Of a stretch of 64,000 nt of DNA, positions 24,475 to 37,922 are shown one piece after another (position 1 is the first letter of the stretch; each line of letters opens with the position of its first letter). This stretch comes from Acanthosepion esculentum (Eukaryota > Mollusca > Cephalopoda > Sepiida > Sepiidae), in assembly GCA_964036315.1 (NCBI GenBank), contig OZ038485.1, forward strand, positions 72,970,824-73,034,823. The letters run 5' to 3'. A model generated the notes under the pieces. The model had not been told where the DNA came from, searched no databases, and saw nothing but the letters and a program-made list of their open reading frames with translations. The position numbers were made by a program, and so were the translations under genes.

Positions 24475-27400
24475 CACCTAAAATTCAATATTTTTCAAAA
24501 CTTTGTGAAACTTAAAATTTGCAATATAACTTTGTGAAAACTGTTGAAACTTGTTGAAATCAATAGTTTTGGATCGATAACATATCGATTTTCAATAATT
24601 TTATTGGTTTTCTAAAGATTTCAATAAGTAAATCAATTTTACACGCAACCGTGTTTAACGTTGAAAAACAAGCCAAAACAGCTTGCTTTTGCACCTAAAA
24701 TTCAATATTTTTCAAAACTTTGTAAAACATAAAATTTGCAATATAACTTTGTGAAAACTGTTGAAACTTGTTGAAATCAATAGTTTTCGATCGATAACAT
24801 ATCGATTTTCAATAATTTTATTGGTTTTCTAAAGATTTCAATAAGTAAATCAATTTTACAAACAACAGTGTTTAACGTTGAAAAACAAGCCAAAACAGCT
24901 TGCTTTTACACCTAAAATTCAATATTTTTCAAAACTTTGTAAAACTTAAAATTTGCAATATAACTTTGTGAAAACTGTTGAAACTTGTTGAAATGAATAC
25001 TTTTCGATCGGTAACATATCGATTTTCAATAATTTTATTGGTTTTCTAAAGATTTCAATAAGTAAATCAATTTTACAAACAACAGTGTTTAACGTTGAAA
25101 AACAAGCCAAAACAGCTTGCTTTTACACCTAAAATTCAATATTTTTCAAAACTTTGTAAAACTTAAAATTTGCAATATAACTTTGTGAAAACTGTTGAAA
25201 CTTGTTGAAATCAATAGTTTTCGATCGATAACATATCGATTTTCAATAATTTTATTGGTTTTCTAAAGATTTCAATAAGTAAATCAATTTTACAAACAAC
25301 CGTGTTTAAGGTTGAAAAACAAGCCAAAACAGCTTGCTTTTACACCTAAAATTCAATATTTTTCAAAACTTTGTAAAACTTAAAATTTGCAATATAACTT
25401 TGTGAAAACTGTTGAAACTTGTTGAAATGAATACTTTTCGATCGGTAACATATCGATTTTCAATAATTTTATTGGTTTTCTAAAGATTTCAATAAGTAAA
25501 TCAATTTTACAAACAACCGTGTTTAACGTTGAAAAACAAGCCAAAACAGCTTGCTTTTACACCTAAAATTCAATATTTTTCAAAACTTTGTAAAACTTAA
25601 AATTTGCAATATAACTTTGTGAAAACTGTTGAAACTTGTTGAAATGAATACTTTTCGATCGGTAACATATCGATTTTCAATAATTTTATTGGTTTTCTAA
25701 AGATTTCAATAAGTAAATCAATTTTACAAACAACCGTGTTTAAGGTTGAAAAACAAGCCAAAACTGCTTGCTTTTACACCTAAAATTCAATATTTTTCAA
25801 AACTTTGTAAAACTTAAAATTTGCAATATAACTTTGTGAAAACTGTTGAAACTTGTTGAAATGAATACTTTTCGATCGGTAACATATCGATTTTCAATAA
25901 TTTTATTGGTTTTCTAAAGATTTCAATAAGTAAATCAATTTTACAAACAACCGTGTTTAAGGTTGAAAAACAAGCCAAAACAGCTTGCATTTACACCTAA
26001 AATTCAATATTTTTCAAAACTTTGTAAAACTTAAAATTTGCAATATAACTTTGTGAAAACTGTTGAAACTTGTTGAAATGAATACTTTTCGATCGGTAAC
26101 ATATCGATTTTCAATAATTTTATTGGTTTTCTAAAGATTTCAATAAGTAAATCAATTTTACAAACAACCGTGTTTAAGGTTGAAAAACAAGCCAAAACTG
26201 CTTGCTTTTACACCTAAAATTCAATATTTTTCAAAACTTTGTAAAACTTAAAATTTGCAATATAACTTTGTGAAAACTGTTGAAACTTGTTGAAATGAAT
26301 ACTTTTCGATCGGTAACATATCGATTTTCAATAATTTTATTGGTTTTCTAAAGATTTCAATAAGTAAATCAATTTTACAAACAACCGTGTTTAAGGTTGA
26401 AAAACAAGCCAAAACAGCTTGCTTTTACACCTAAAATTCAATATTTTTCAAAACTTTGTAAAACTTAAAATTTGCAATATAACTTTGTGAAAACTGTTGA
26501 AACTTGTTGAAATGAATACTTTTCGATCGGTAACATATCGATTTTCAATAATTTTATTGGTTTTCTAAAGATTTCAATAAGTAAATCAATTTTACAAACA
26601 ACCGTGTTTAAGGTTGAAAAACAAGCCAAAACTGCTTGCTTTTACACCTAAAATTCAATATTTTTCAAAACTTTGTAAAACTTAAAATTTGCAATATAAC
26701 TTTGTGAAAACTCTTGAAAATTGTTGAAATCAATAGTTTTCGATCGATAACATATCGATTTTCAATAATTTTATTGGTTTTCTAAAGATTTCAATAAGTA
26801 AATCAATTTTACACGCAACCGTGTTTAACGTTGAAAAACAAGCCAAAACAGCTTGCTTTTACCCCTAAAATTCAATATTTTTCAAAACTTTGTAAAACTT
26901 AAAATTTGCAATATAACTTTGTGAAAACTGTTGAAACTTGTTGAAATCAATAGTTTTCGATCGGTAACATATCGATTTTCAATAATTTTATTGGTTTTCT
27001 AAAGATTTCAATAAGTAAATCAATTTTACACGCAACCGTGTTTAACGTTGAAAAACAAGCCAAAACAGCTTGCTTTTACACCTAAAATTCAATATTTTTC
27101 AAAACTTTGTAAAACTTAAAATTTGCAATATAACTTTGTGAAAACTGTTGAAAGTTGTTGAAATCAATAGTTTTCGATCGATAACATATCGATTTTCAAT
27201 AATTTTATTGGTTTTCTAAAGATTTCAATAAGTAAATCAATTTTACAAACAACAGTGTTTAACGTTGAAAAACAAGCCAAAACAGCTTGCTTTTGCACCT
27301 AAAATTCAATATTTTTCAAAACTTTGTAAAACTTAAAATTTGCAATATAACTTTGTGAAAACTGTTGAAACTTGTTGAAATCAATAGTTTTCGATCGATA

Positions 27401-28791
27401 ACATATCGATTTTCAATAATTTTATTGGTTTTCTAAAGATTTCAATAAGTAAATCAATTTTTCATACAGCCGTGTTTAACGTTGAAAAAGAAGCCAAAAC
27501 AGCTTCCTTTTACACCTAAAATTCAATATTTTTCAAAACTTTGTAAAACTTAAAATTTGCAATATAACTTTGTGAAAACTGTTGAAACTTGTTGAAATCA
27601 ATAGTTTTCGATCGATAACATATCGATTTTCAATAATTTTATTGGTTTTCTGAAGATTTCAATAAGTAAATCAATTTTACACGCAACCGTGTTTAACGTT
27701 GAAAAACTAGCCAAAACAGCTTGCTTTTACAGGTAAAATTCAATATTTTTCAAAACTTTGTAAAACTTAAAATTTGCAATATAACTTTGTGAAAACTGAT
27801 GAAACTTGTTGAAATCAATAGTTTTCGATCGATAACATATCGATTTTCAATAATTTTATTGGTTTTCTAAAGATTTCAATAAGTAAATCAATTTTACAAA
27901 CAACAGTGTTTAACGTACAAAAACAAGCCAAAACAGCTTGCTTTTACACCTAAAATTCAATATTTTTCAAAACTTTGTAAAACTTAAAATTTGCAATATA
28001 ACTTTGTGAAAACTGTTGAAACTTGTTGAAATGAATACTTTTCGATCGGTAACATATCGATTTTCAATAATTTTATTGGTTTTCTAAAGATTTCAATAAG
28101 TAAATCAATTTTACAAACAATAGTGTTTAACGTTGAAAAAGAAGCCAAAACAGCTTGCTTTTACACCTAAAATTCAATATTTTTCAAAACTTTGTAAAAC
28201 TTAAAATTTGCAATATAACTTTGTGAAAACTGTTGAAAATTGTTGAAATCAATAGTTTTCGATCGATAACATATCGATTTTCAATAATTTTATTGGTTTT
28301 CTAAAGATTTCAATAAGTAAACCAATTTTACACGCAACCGTGTTTAACGTTGAAAAACAAGCCAAAACAGCTTGCTTTTACACCTAAAATTCAATATTTT
28401 TCAAAACTTTGTAAAACTTAAAATTTGCAATATAACTTTGTGAAAACTGTTGAAACTTGTTGAAATCAATAGTTTTCGATCGATAACATATCGATTATCA
28501 ATAATTTTATTGGTTTTCTAAAGATTTCAATAAGTAAATCAATTTTACACGCAACCGTGTTTAACGTTGAAAAACAAGCCAAAACAGCTTGCTTTTACCC
28601 CTAAAATTCAATATTTTTCAAAACTTTGTAAAACTTAAAATTTGCAATATAACTTTGTGAAAACTGTTGAAACTTGTTGAAATCAATAGTTTTCGATCGG
28701 TAACATATCGATTTTCAATAATTTTATTGGTTTTCTAAAGATTTCAATAAGTAAATCAATTTTACAAACAACCGTGTTTAAGGTTGAAAAA

Positions 28792-28808
28792 CAAGCAAAA
28801 ACTGCTTG
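28792..28808 (+). repeat. Hairpin, stem extended to 6 bp by A-T pair
   Basis: CAAGCA (28792-28797) pairs with TGCTTG (28803-28808) around the loop AAAAC. The consensus has a C-A mismatch at this inner position. Here the right side carries the T typical of the AAGGTT class and the left side has the extra change C to A, adding one base pair. The same form recurs near 29.88, 31.18 and 32.70 kb and 15,625 bp downstream of each. Confidence 0.8.
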
Positions 28809-29003
28809 CTTTTACACCTAAAATTCAATATTTTTCAAAACTTTGTAAAACTTAAAATTTGCAATATAACTTTGTGAAAACTGTTGAAAATTGTTGAAAT
28901 CAATAGTTTTCGATCGATAACATATCGATTTTCAATAATTTTATTGGTTTTCTAAAGATTTCAATAAGTAAATCAATTTTTCATAGAGCCGTGTTTAACG
29001 TTG

Positions 29004-29030
29004 AAAAAGAAGCCAAAACAGCTTCCTTTT
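29004..29030 (+). repeat. Hairpin, compensated form GAAGC/GCTTC
   Basis: In this monomer class the stem is GAAGC (29009-29013) with GCTTC (29021-29025), so the first and last stem bases changed from C-G to G-C and pairing is kept. The same form recurs near 27.48, 30.09, 31.39, 32.91, 33.56, 34.00, 35.30, 37.25 and 38.12 kb, at their counterparts 15,625 bp downstream, and near 55.92 and 58.31 kb. It travels with the TTCATACAGCC, TTCATAGAGCC or ACAAACAGCC segment about 20 bases upstream, so it marks a distinct monomer lineage. Half-changed copies (GAAGC with GCTTG) exist near 28.14, 34.87 and 35.09 kb. Confidence 0.85.
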
Positions 29031-32000
29031 ACACCTAAAATTTAATATTTTTCAAAACTTTGTAAAACTTAAAATTTGCAATATAACTTTGTGAAAACTG
29101 TTGAAACTTGTTGAAATCAATAGTTTTCGATCGATAACATATCGATTTTCAATAATTTTATTGGTTTTCTAAAGATTTCAATAAGTAAATCAATTTTACA
29201 CGCAACCGTGTTTAACGTTGAAAAACAAGCCAAAACAGCTTGCTTTTACACCTAAAATTCAATATTTTTCAAAACTTTGTAAAACTTAAAATTTGCAATA
29301 TAACTTTGTGAAAACTGTTGAAACTTGTTGAAATCAATAGTTTTCGATCGGTAACATATCGATTTTCAATAATTTTATTGGTTTTCTAAAGATTTCAATA
29401 AGTAAATCAATTTTACAAACAACCGTGTTTAAGGTTGAAAAACAAGCCAAAACTGCTTGCTTTTACACCTAAAATTCAATATTTTTCAAAACTTTGTAAA
29501 ACTTAAAATTTGCAATATAACTTTGTGAAAACTCTTGAAAATTGTTGAAATCAATAGTTTTCGATCGATAACATATCGATTTTCAATAATTTTATTGGTT
29601 TTCTAAAGATTTCAATAAGTAAATCAATTTTACACGCAACCGTGTTTAACGTTGAAAAACAAGCCAAAACAGCTTGCTTTTACCCCTAAAATTCAATATT
29701 TTTCAAAACTTTGTAAAACTTAAAATTTGCAATATAACTTTGTGAAAACTGTTGAAACTTGTTGAAATCAATAGTTTTCGATCGGTAACATATCGATTTT
29801 CAATAATTTTATTGGTTTTCTAAAGATTTCAATAAGTAAATCAATTTTACAAACAACCGTGTTTAAGGTTGAAAAACAAGCAAAAACTGCTTGCTTTTAC
29901 ACCTAAAATTCAATATTTTTCAAAACTTTGTAAAACTTAAAATTTGCAATATAACTTTGTGAAAACTGTTGAAAATTGTTGAAATCAATAGTTTTCGATC
30001 GATAACATATCGATTTTCAATAATTTTATTGGTTTTCTAAAGATTTCAATAAGTAAATCAATTTTTCATAGAGCCGTGTTTAACGTTGAAAAAGAAGCCA
30101 AAACAGCTTCCTTTTACACCTAAAATTTAATATTTTTCAAAACTTTGTAAAACTTAAAATTTGCAATATAACTTTGTGAAAACTGTTGAAACTTGTTGAA
30201 ATCAATAGTTTTCGATCGATAACATATCGATTTTCAATAATTTTATTGGTTTTCTAAAGATTTCAATAAGTAAATCAATTTTACACGCAACCGTGTTTAA
30301 CGTTGAAAAACAAGCCAAAACAGCTTGCTTTTACACCTAAAATTCAATATTTTTCAAAACTTTGTAAAACTTAAAATTTGCAATATAACTTTGTGAAAAC
30401 TGTTGAAACTTGTTGAAATCAATAGTTTTCGATCGGTAACATATCGATTTTCAATAATTTTATTGGTTTTCTAAAGATTTCAATAAGTAAATCAATTTTA
30501 CAAACAACCGTGTTTAAGGTTGAAAAACAAGCCAAAACTGCTTGCTTTTACACCTAAAATTCAATATTTTTCAAAACTTTGTAAAACTTAAAATTTGCAA
30601 TATAACTTTGTGAAAACTCTTGAAAATTGTTGAAATCAATAGTTTTCGATCGATAACATATCGATTTTCAATAATTTTATTGGTTTTCTAAAGATTTCAA
30701 TAAGTAAACCAATTTTACACGCAACCGTGTTTAACGTTGAAAAACAAGCCAAAACAGCTTGCTTTTACACCTAAAATTCAATATTTTTCAAAACTTTGTA
30801 AAACTTAAAATTTGCAATATAACTTTGTGAAAACTGTTGAAACTTGTTGAAATCAATAGTTTTCGATCGATAACATATCGATTATCAATAATTTTATTGG
30901 TTTTCTAAAGATTTCAATAAGTAAATCAATTTTACACGCAACCGTGTTTAACGTTGAAAAACAAGCCAAAACAGCTTGCTTTTACCCCTAAAATTCAATA
31001 TTTTTCAAAACTTTGTAAAACTTAAAATTTGCAATATAACTTTGTGAAAACTGTTGAAACTTGTTGAAATCAATAGTTTTCGATCGGTAACATATCGATT
31101 TTCAATAATTTTATTGGTTTTCTAAAGATTTCAATAAGTAAATCAATTTTACAAACAACCGTGTTTAAGGTTGAAAAACAAGCAAAAACTGCTTGCTTTT
31201 ACACCTAAAATTCAATATTTTTCAAAACTTTGTAAAACTTAAAATTTGCAATATAACTTTGTGAAAACTGTTGAAAATTGTTGAAATCAATAGTTTTCGA
31301 TCGATAACATATCGATTTTCAATAATTTTATTGGTTTTCTAAAGATTTCAATAAGTAAATCAATTTTTCATAGAGCCGTGTTTAACGTTGAAAAAGAAGC
31401 CAAAACAGCTTCCTTTTACACCTAAAATTTAATATTTTTCAAAACTTTGTAAAACTTAAAATTTGCAATATAACTTTGTGAAAACTGTTGAAACTTGTTG
31501 AAATCAATAGTTTTCGATCGATAACATATCGATTTTCAATAATTTTATTGGTTTTCTAAAGATTTCAATAAGTAAATCAATTTTACACGCAACCGTGTTT
31601 AACGTTGAAAAACAAGCCAAAACAGCTTGCTTTTACACCTAAAATTCAATATTTTTCAAAACTTTGTAAAACTTAAAATTTGCAATATAACTTTGTGAAA
31701 ACTGTTGAAACTTGTTGAAATCAATAGTTTTCGATCGGTAACATATCGATTTTCAATAATTTTATTGGTTTTCTAAAGATTTCAATAAGTAAATCAATTT
31801 TACAAACAACCGTGTTTAAGGTTGAAAAACAAGCCAAAACTGCTTGCTTTTACACCTAAAATTCAATATTTTTCAAAACTTTGTAAAACTTAAAATTTGC
31901 AATATAACTTTGTGAAAACTCTTGAAAATTGTTGAAATCAATAGTTTTCGATCGATAACATATCGATTTTCAATAATTTTATTGGTTTTCTAAAGATTTC

Positions 32001-33810
32001 AATAAGTAAATCAATTTTACACGCAACCGTGTTTAACGTTGAAAAACAAGCCAAAACAGCTTGCTTTTACACATAAAATTCAATATTTTTCAAAACTTTG
32101 TAAAACTTAAAATTTGCAATATAACTTTGTGAAAACTGTTGAAACTTGATGAAATCAATAGTTTTCGATCGATAACATATCGATTTTCAGTAATTTTATT
32201 GGTTTTCTAAAGATTTCAATAAGTAAATCAATTTTACAAACAACCGTGTTTAAGGTTGAAAAACAAGCCAAAACAGCTTGCTTTTACACCTAAAATTCAA
32301 TATTTTTCAAAACTTTGTAAAACTTAAAATTTGCAATATAACTTTGTGAAAACTGTTGAAAATTGTTGAAATCAATAGTTTTCGATCGATAACATATCGA
32401 TTTTCAATAATTTTATTGGTTTTCTAAAGATTTCAATAAGTAAATCAATTTTACACGCAACCGTGTTTAACGTTGAAAAACAAGCCAAAACAGCTTGCTT
32501 TTACACCTAAAATTCAATATTTTTCAAAACTTTGTAAAACTTAAAATTTGCAATATAACTTTGTGAAAACTGTTGAAACTTGTTGAAATCAATAGTTTTC
32601 GATCGGTAACATATCGATTTTCAATAATTTTATTGGTTTTCTAAAGATTTCAATAAGTAAATCAATTTTACAAACAACCGTGTTTAAGGTTGAAAAACAA
32701 GCAAAAACTGCTTGCTTTTACACCTAAAATTCAATATTTTTCAAAACTTTGTAAAACTTAAAATTTGCAATATAACTTTGTGAAAACTGTTGAAAATTGT
32801 TGAAATCAATAGTTTTCGATCGATAACATATCGATTTTCAATAATTTTATTGGTTTTCTAAAGATTTCAATAAGTAAATCAATTTTTCATAGAGCCGTGT
32901 TTAACGTTGAAAAAGAAGCCAAAACAGCTTCCTTTTACACCTAAAATTTAATATTTTTCAAAACTTTGTAAAACTTAAAATTTGCAATATAACTTTGTGA
33001 AAACTGTTGAAACTTGTTGAAATCAATAGTTTTCGATCGATAACATATCGATTTTCAATAATTTTATTGGTTTTCTAAAGATTTCAATAAGTAAATCAAT
33101 TTTACACGCAACCGTGTTTAACGTTGAAAAACAAGCCAAAACAGCTTGCTTTTACACATAAAATTCAATATTTTTCAAAACTTTGTAAAACTTAAAATTT
33201 GCAATATAACTTTGTGAAAACTGTTGAAACTTGACGAAATCAATAGTTTTCGATCGATAACATATCGATTTTCAGTAATTTTATTGGTTTTCTAAAGATT
33301 TCAATAAGTAAATCAATTTTACAAACAACAGTGTTTAACGTACAAAAACAAGCCAAAACAGCTTGCTTTTACACCTAAAATTCAATATTTTTCAAAACTT
33401 TGTAAAACTTAAAATTTGCAATATAACTTTGTGAAAACTGTTGAAAATTGTTGAAATCAATAGTTTTCGATCGATAACATATCGATTTTCAATAATTTTA
33501 TTGGTTTTCTAAAGATTTCAATAAGTAAATCAATTTTTCATAGAGCCGTGTTTAACGTTGAAAAAGAAGCCAAAACAGCTTCCTTTTACACCTAAAATTT
33601 AATATTTTTCAAAACTTTGTAAAACTTAAAATTTGCAATATAACTTTGTGAAAACTGTTGAAACTTGTTGAAATCAATAGTTTTCGATCGATAACATATC
33701 GATTTTCAATAATTTTATTGGTTTTCTAAAGATTTCAATAAGTAAATCAATTTTACAAACAACAGTGTTTAACGTTGAAAAACAAGCCAAAACAGCTTGC
33801 TTTTGCACCT

Positions 33811-36080
33811 AAAATTCAATATTTTTCAAAACTTTGTAAAACTTAAAATTTGCAATATAACTTTGTGAAAACTGTTGAAACTTGTTGAAATCAATAGTTT
33901 TCGATCGATAACATATCGATTTTCAATAATTTTATTGGTTTTCTAAAGATTTCAATAAGTAAATCAATTTTTCATACAGCCGTGTTTAACGTTGAAAAAG
34001 AAGCCAAAACAGCTTCCTTTTACACCTAAAATTCAATATTTTTCAAAACTTTGTAAAACTTAAAATTTGCAATATAACTTTGTGAAAACTGTTGAAACTT
34101 GTTGAAATCAATAGTTTTCGATCGATAACATATCGATTTTCAATAATTTTATTGGTTTTCTGAAGATTTCAATAAGTAAATCAATTTTACACGCAACCGT
34201 GTTTAACGTTGAAAAACAAGCCAAAACAGCTTGCTTTTACAGCTAAAATTCAATATTTTTCAAAACTTTGTAAAACTTAAAATTTGCAATATAACTTTGT
34301 GAAAACTGTTGAAACTTGTTGAAATCAATAGTTTTCGATCGATAACATATCGATTTTCAATAATTTTATTGGTTTTCTAAAGATTTCAATAAGTAAATCA
34401 ATTTTACAAACAACAGTGTTTAACGTACAAAAACAAGCCAAAACAGCTTGCTTTTACACCTAAAATTCAATATTTTTCAAAACTTTGTAAGACTTAAAAT
34501 TTGCAATATAACTTTGTGAAAACTGTTGAAACTTGTTGAAATCAATACTTTTCGATCGATAACATATCGATTTTCAATAATTTTATTGGTTTTCTAAAGA
34601 TTTCAATAAGTAAATCAATTTTACACGCAACCGTGTTTAACGTTGAAAAACAAGCCAAAACAGCTTGCTTTTACACCTAAAATTCAATATTTTTCAAAAC
34701 TTTGTAAAACTTAAAATTTGCAATATAACTTTGTGAAAACTGTTGAAACTTGTTGAAATGAATACTTTTCGATCGGTAACATATCGATTTTCAATAATTT
34801 TATTGGTTTTCTAAAGATTTCAATAAGTAAATCAATTTTACAAACAACAGTGTTTAACGTTGAAAAAGAAGCCAAAACAGCTTGCTTTTACACCTAAAAT
34901 TCAATATTTTTCAAAACTTTGTAAAACTTAAAATTTGCAATATAACTTTGTGAAAACTGTTGAAACTTGTTGAAATCAATAGTTTTCGATCGATAACATA
35001 TCGATTTTCAATAATTTTATTGGTTTTCTAAAGATTTCAATAAGTAAATCAATTTTACACGCAACCGTGTTTAACGTTGAAAAAGAAGCCAAAACAGCTT
35101 GCTTTTACACATAAAATTCAATATTTTTCAAAACTTTGTAAAACTTAAAATTTGCAATATAACTTTGTGAAAACTGTTGAAACTTGTTGAAATCAATAGT
35201 TTTCGATCGATAACATATCGATTTTCAATAATTTTATTGGTTTTCTAAAGATTTCAATAAGTAAATCAATTTTTCATACAGCCGTGTTTAACGTTGAAAA
35301 AGAAGCCAAAACAGCTTCCTTTTACACCTAAAATTCAATATTTTTCAAAACTTTGTAAAACTTAAAATTTGCAATATAACTTTGTGAAAACTGTTGAAAC
35401 TTGTTGAAATCAATAGTTTTCGATCGATAACATATCGATTTTCAATAATTTTATTGGTTTTCTGAAGATTTCAATAAGTAAATCAATTTTACACGCAACC
35501 GTGTTTAACGTTGAAAAACAAGCCAAAACAGCTTGCTTTTACAGCTAAAATTCAATATTTTTCAAAACTTTGTAAAACTTAAAATTTGCAATATAACTTT
35601 GTGAAAACTGTTGAAACTTGTTGAAATCAATAGTTTTCGATCGATAACATATCGATTTTCAATAATTTTATTGGTTTTCTAAAGATTTCAATAAGTAAAT
35701 CAATTTTACAAACAACAGTGTTTAACGTACAAAAACAAGCCAAAACAGCTTGCTTTTACACCTAAAATTCAATATTTTTCAAAACTTTGTAAGACTTAAA
35801 ATTTGCAATATAACTTTGTGAAAACTGTTGAAACTTGTTGAAATCAATACTTTTCGATCGATAACATATCGATTTTCAATAATTTTATTGGTTTTCTAAA
35901 GATTTCAATAAGTAAATCAATTTTACACGCAACCGTGTTTAACGTTGAAAAACAAGCCAAAACAGCTTGCTTTTACACCTAAAATTCAATATTTTTCAAA
36001 ACTTTGTAAAACTTAAAATTTGCAATATAACTTTGTGAAAACTGTTGAAACTTGTTGAAATGAATACTTTTCGATCGATA
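33811..36080 (+). repeat. Six-monomer repeat, displacement 1,302 bp
   Basis: A cassette starting with TTCATACAGCC (33971), then TTTTCTGAAG, TACAGCTAAA (34239), GTACAAAAAC and TAAGACTTAA (about 34,490), recurs at 35273, 35541 and about 35,792, that is 1,302 bp later. The same cassette appears again from 38094 (13 monomers further) and in a variant form from 27461, where TACAGGTAAA replaces TACAGCTAAA. All are repeated in copy B. It is the second higher-order family of the central block. Confidence 0.78.
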
Positions 36081-37905
36081 ACATATCGATTTTCAATAAT
36101 TTTATTGGTTTTCTAAAGATTTCAATAAGTAAATCAATTTTACACGCAACCGTGTTTAACGTTGAAAAATAAGCCATAACAGCTTGCTTTTACACCTAAA
36201 ATTCAATATTTTTCAAAACTTTGTAAAACTTAAAATTTGCAATATAACTTTGTGAAAACTGTTGAAACTTGTTGAAATCAATAGTTTTCGATCGATAACA
36301 TATCGATTTTCAATAATTTTATTGGTTTTCTAAAGATTTCAATAAGTAAATCAATTTTACACGCAACCGTGTTTAACGTTGAAAAACAAGCCAAAACAGC
36401 TTGCTTTTACACCTAAAATTCAATATTTTTCAAAACTTTGTAAGACTTAAAATTTGCAATATAACTTTGTGAAAACTGTTGAAAGTTGTTGAAATCAATA
36501 CTTTTCGATCGATAACATATCGATTTTCAATAATTTTATTGGTTTTCTAAAGATTTCAATAAGTAAATCAATTTTACAAACAACAGTGTTTAACGTTGAA
36601 AAACAAGCCAAAACAGCTTGCTTTTACACCTAAAATTCAATATTTTTCAAAACATTGTAAAACTTAAAATTTGCAATATAACTTTGTGAAAACTGTTGAA
36701 ACTTGTTGAAATCAATACTTTTCGATCGATAACATATCGATTTTCAATAATGTTATTGGTTTTCTAAAGATTTCAATAAGTAAATCAATTTTACACGCAA
36801 CCGTGTTTAACGTTGAAAAACAAGCCATAACAGCTTGCTTTTACACCTAAAATTCAATATTTTTCAAAACTTTGTAAAACTTAAAATTTGCAATATAACT
36901 TTGTGAAAACTGTTGAAACTTGTTGAAATCAATAGTTTTCGATCGATAACATATCGATTTTCAATAATTTTATTGGTTTTCTAAAGAATTCAATAAGTAA
37001 ATCAATTTTACACGCAACCGTGTTTAACGTTGAAAAACAAGCCAAAACAGCTTGCTTTTGCACCTAAAATTCAATATTTTTCAAAACTTTGTAAAACTTA
37101 AAATTTGCAATATAACTTTGTGAAAACTGTTGAAACTTGTTGAAATCAATAGTTTTCGATCGGTAACATATCGATTTTCAATAATTTTATTGGTTTTCTA
37201 AAGATTTCAATAAGTAAATCAATTTTACAAACAGCCGTGTTTAACGTTGAAAAAGAAGCCAAAACAGCTTCCTTTTACACATAAAATTCAATATTTTTCA
37301 AAACTTTGTAAAACTTAAAATTTGCAATATAACTTTGTGAAAACTGTTGAAAATTGTTGAAATCAATAGTTTTCGATCGATAACATATCGATTTTCAATA
37401 ATTTTATTGGTTTTCTAAAGATTTCAATAAGTAAATCAATTTTACACGCAACCGTGTTTAACGTTGAAAAACAAGCCAAAACAGCGTGCTTTTACACCTA
37501 AAATTCAATATTTTTCAAAACATTGTAAAACTTAAAATTTGCAATATAACTTTGTGAAAACTGTTGAAACTTGTTGAAATCAATAGTTTTCGATCGATAA
37601 CATATCGATTTTCAATAATTTTATTGGTTTTCTAAAGATTTCAATAAGTAAATCAATTTTACACGCAACCGTGTTTAACGTTGAAAAACAAGCCAAAACA
37701 GCTTGCTTTTACACCTAAAATTCAATATTTTTCAAAACTTTGTAAAACTTAAAATTTGCAATATAACTTTGTGAAAACTGTTGAAACTTGTTGAAATCAA
37801 GGCTTTTCGATCGATAACATATCGATTTTCAATAATTTTATTGGTTTTCTAAAGATTTCAATAAGTAAATCAATTTTACACGCAACCGTGTTTAACGTTG
37901 AAAAA

Positions 37906-37922
37906 CAAGCTCAAACAGCTTG
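37906..37922 (+). repeat. Hairpin, stem extended to 6 bp by T-A pair
   Basis: CAAGCT (37906-37911) pairs with AGCTTG (37917-37922) around the loop CAAAC. The inner position is changed from C to T on the left side only, which pairs with the resident A. The same single change occurs in a different monomer background at 58957-58973, where the loop is AAAAC. Confidence 0.8.

Larger units (their letters stand above)
28200..33640 (+). repeat. Higher-order repeats of 5, 6, 7 and 3 monomers, copy A
   Basis: The marker TCATAGAGCC occurs at 28981, 30066, 31368, 32887 and 33538, giving spacings of 1,085, 1,302, 1,519 and 651 bp, exactly 5, 6, 7 and 3 monomers. Between markers the same ordered cassette recurs: GATTATC (28494 and 30881), TACCCCTAAA, the CGGTAAC class with CAAGCAAAAACTGC, then GAAAATTG with TCATAGAGCC and GCTTCC. 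The unequal unit lengths show gain or loss of whole monomers. Limits are approximate. Confidence 0.8.

Noticed and set aside
27790..27806. CTGATGAAAC, resembling part of a hammerhead ribozyme core (also near 43,422)
   Set aside because: It is a single-base variant of the usual CTGTTGAAAC, found in one monomer and its 15,625-bp copy. The other core segment and the three helices are not present.
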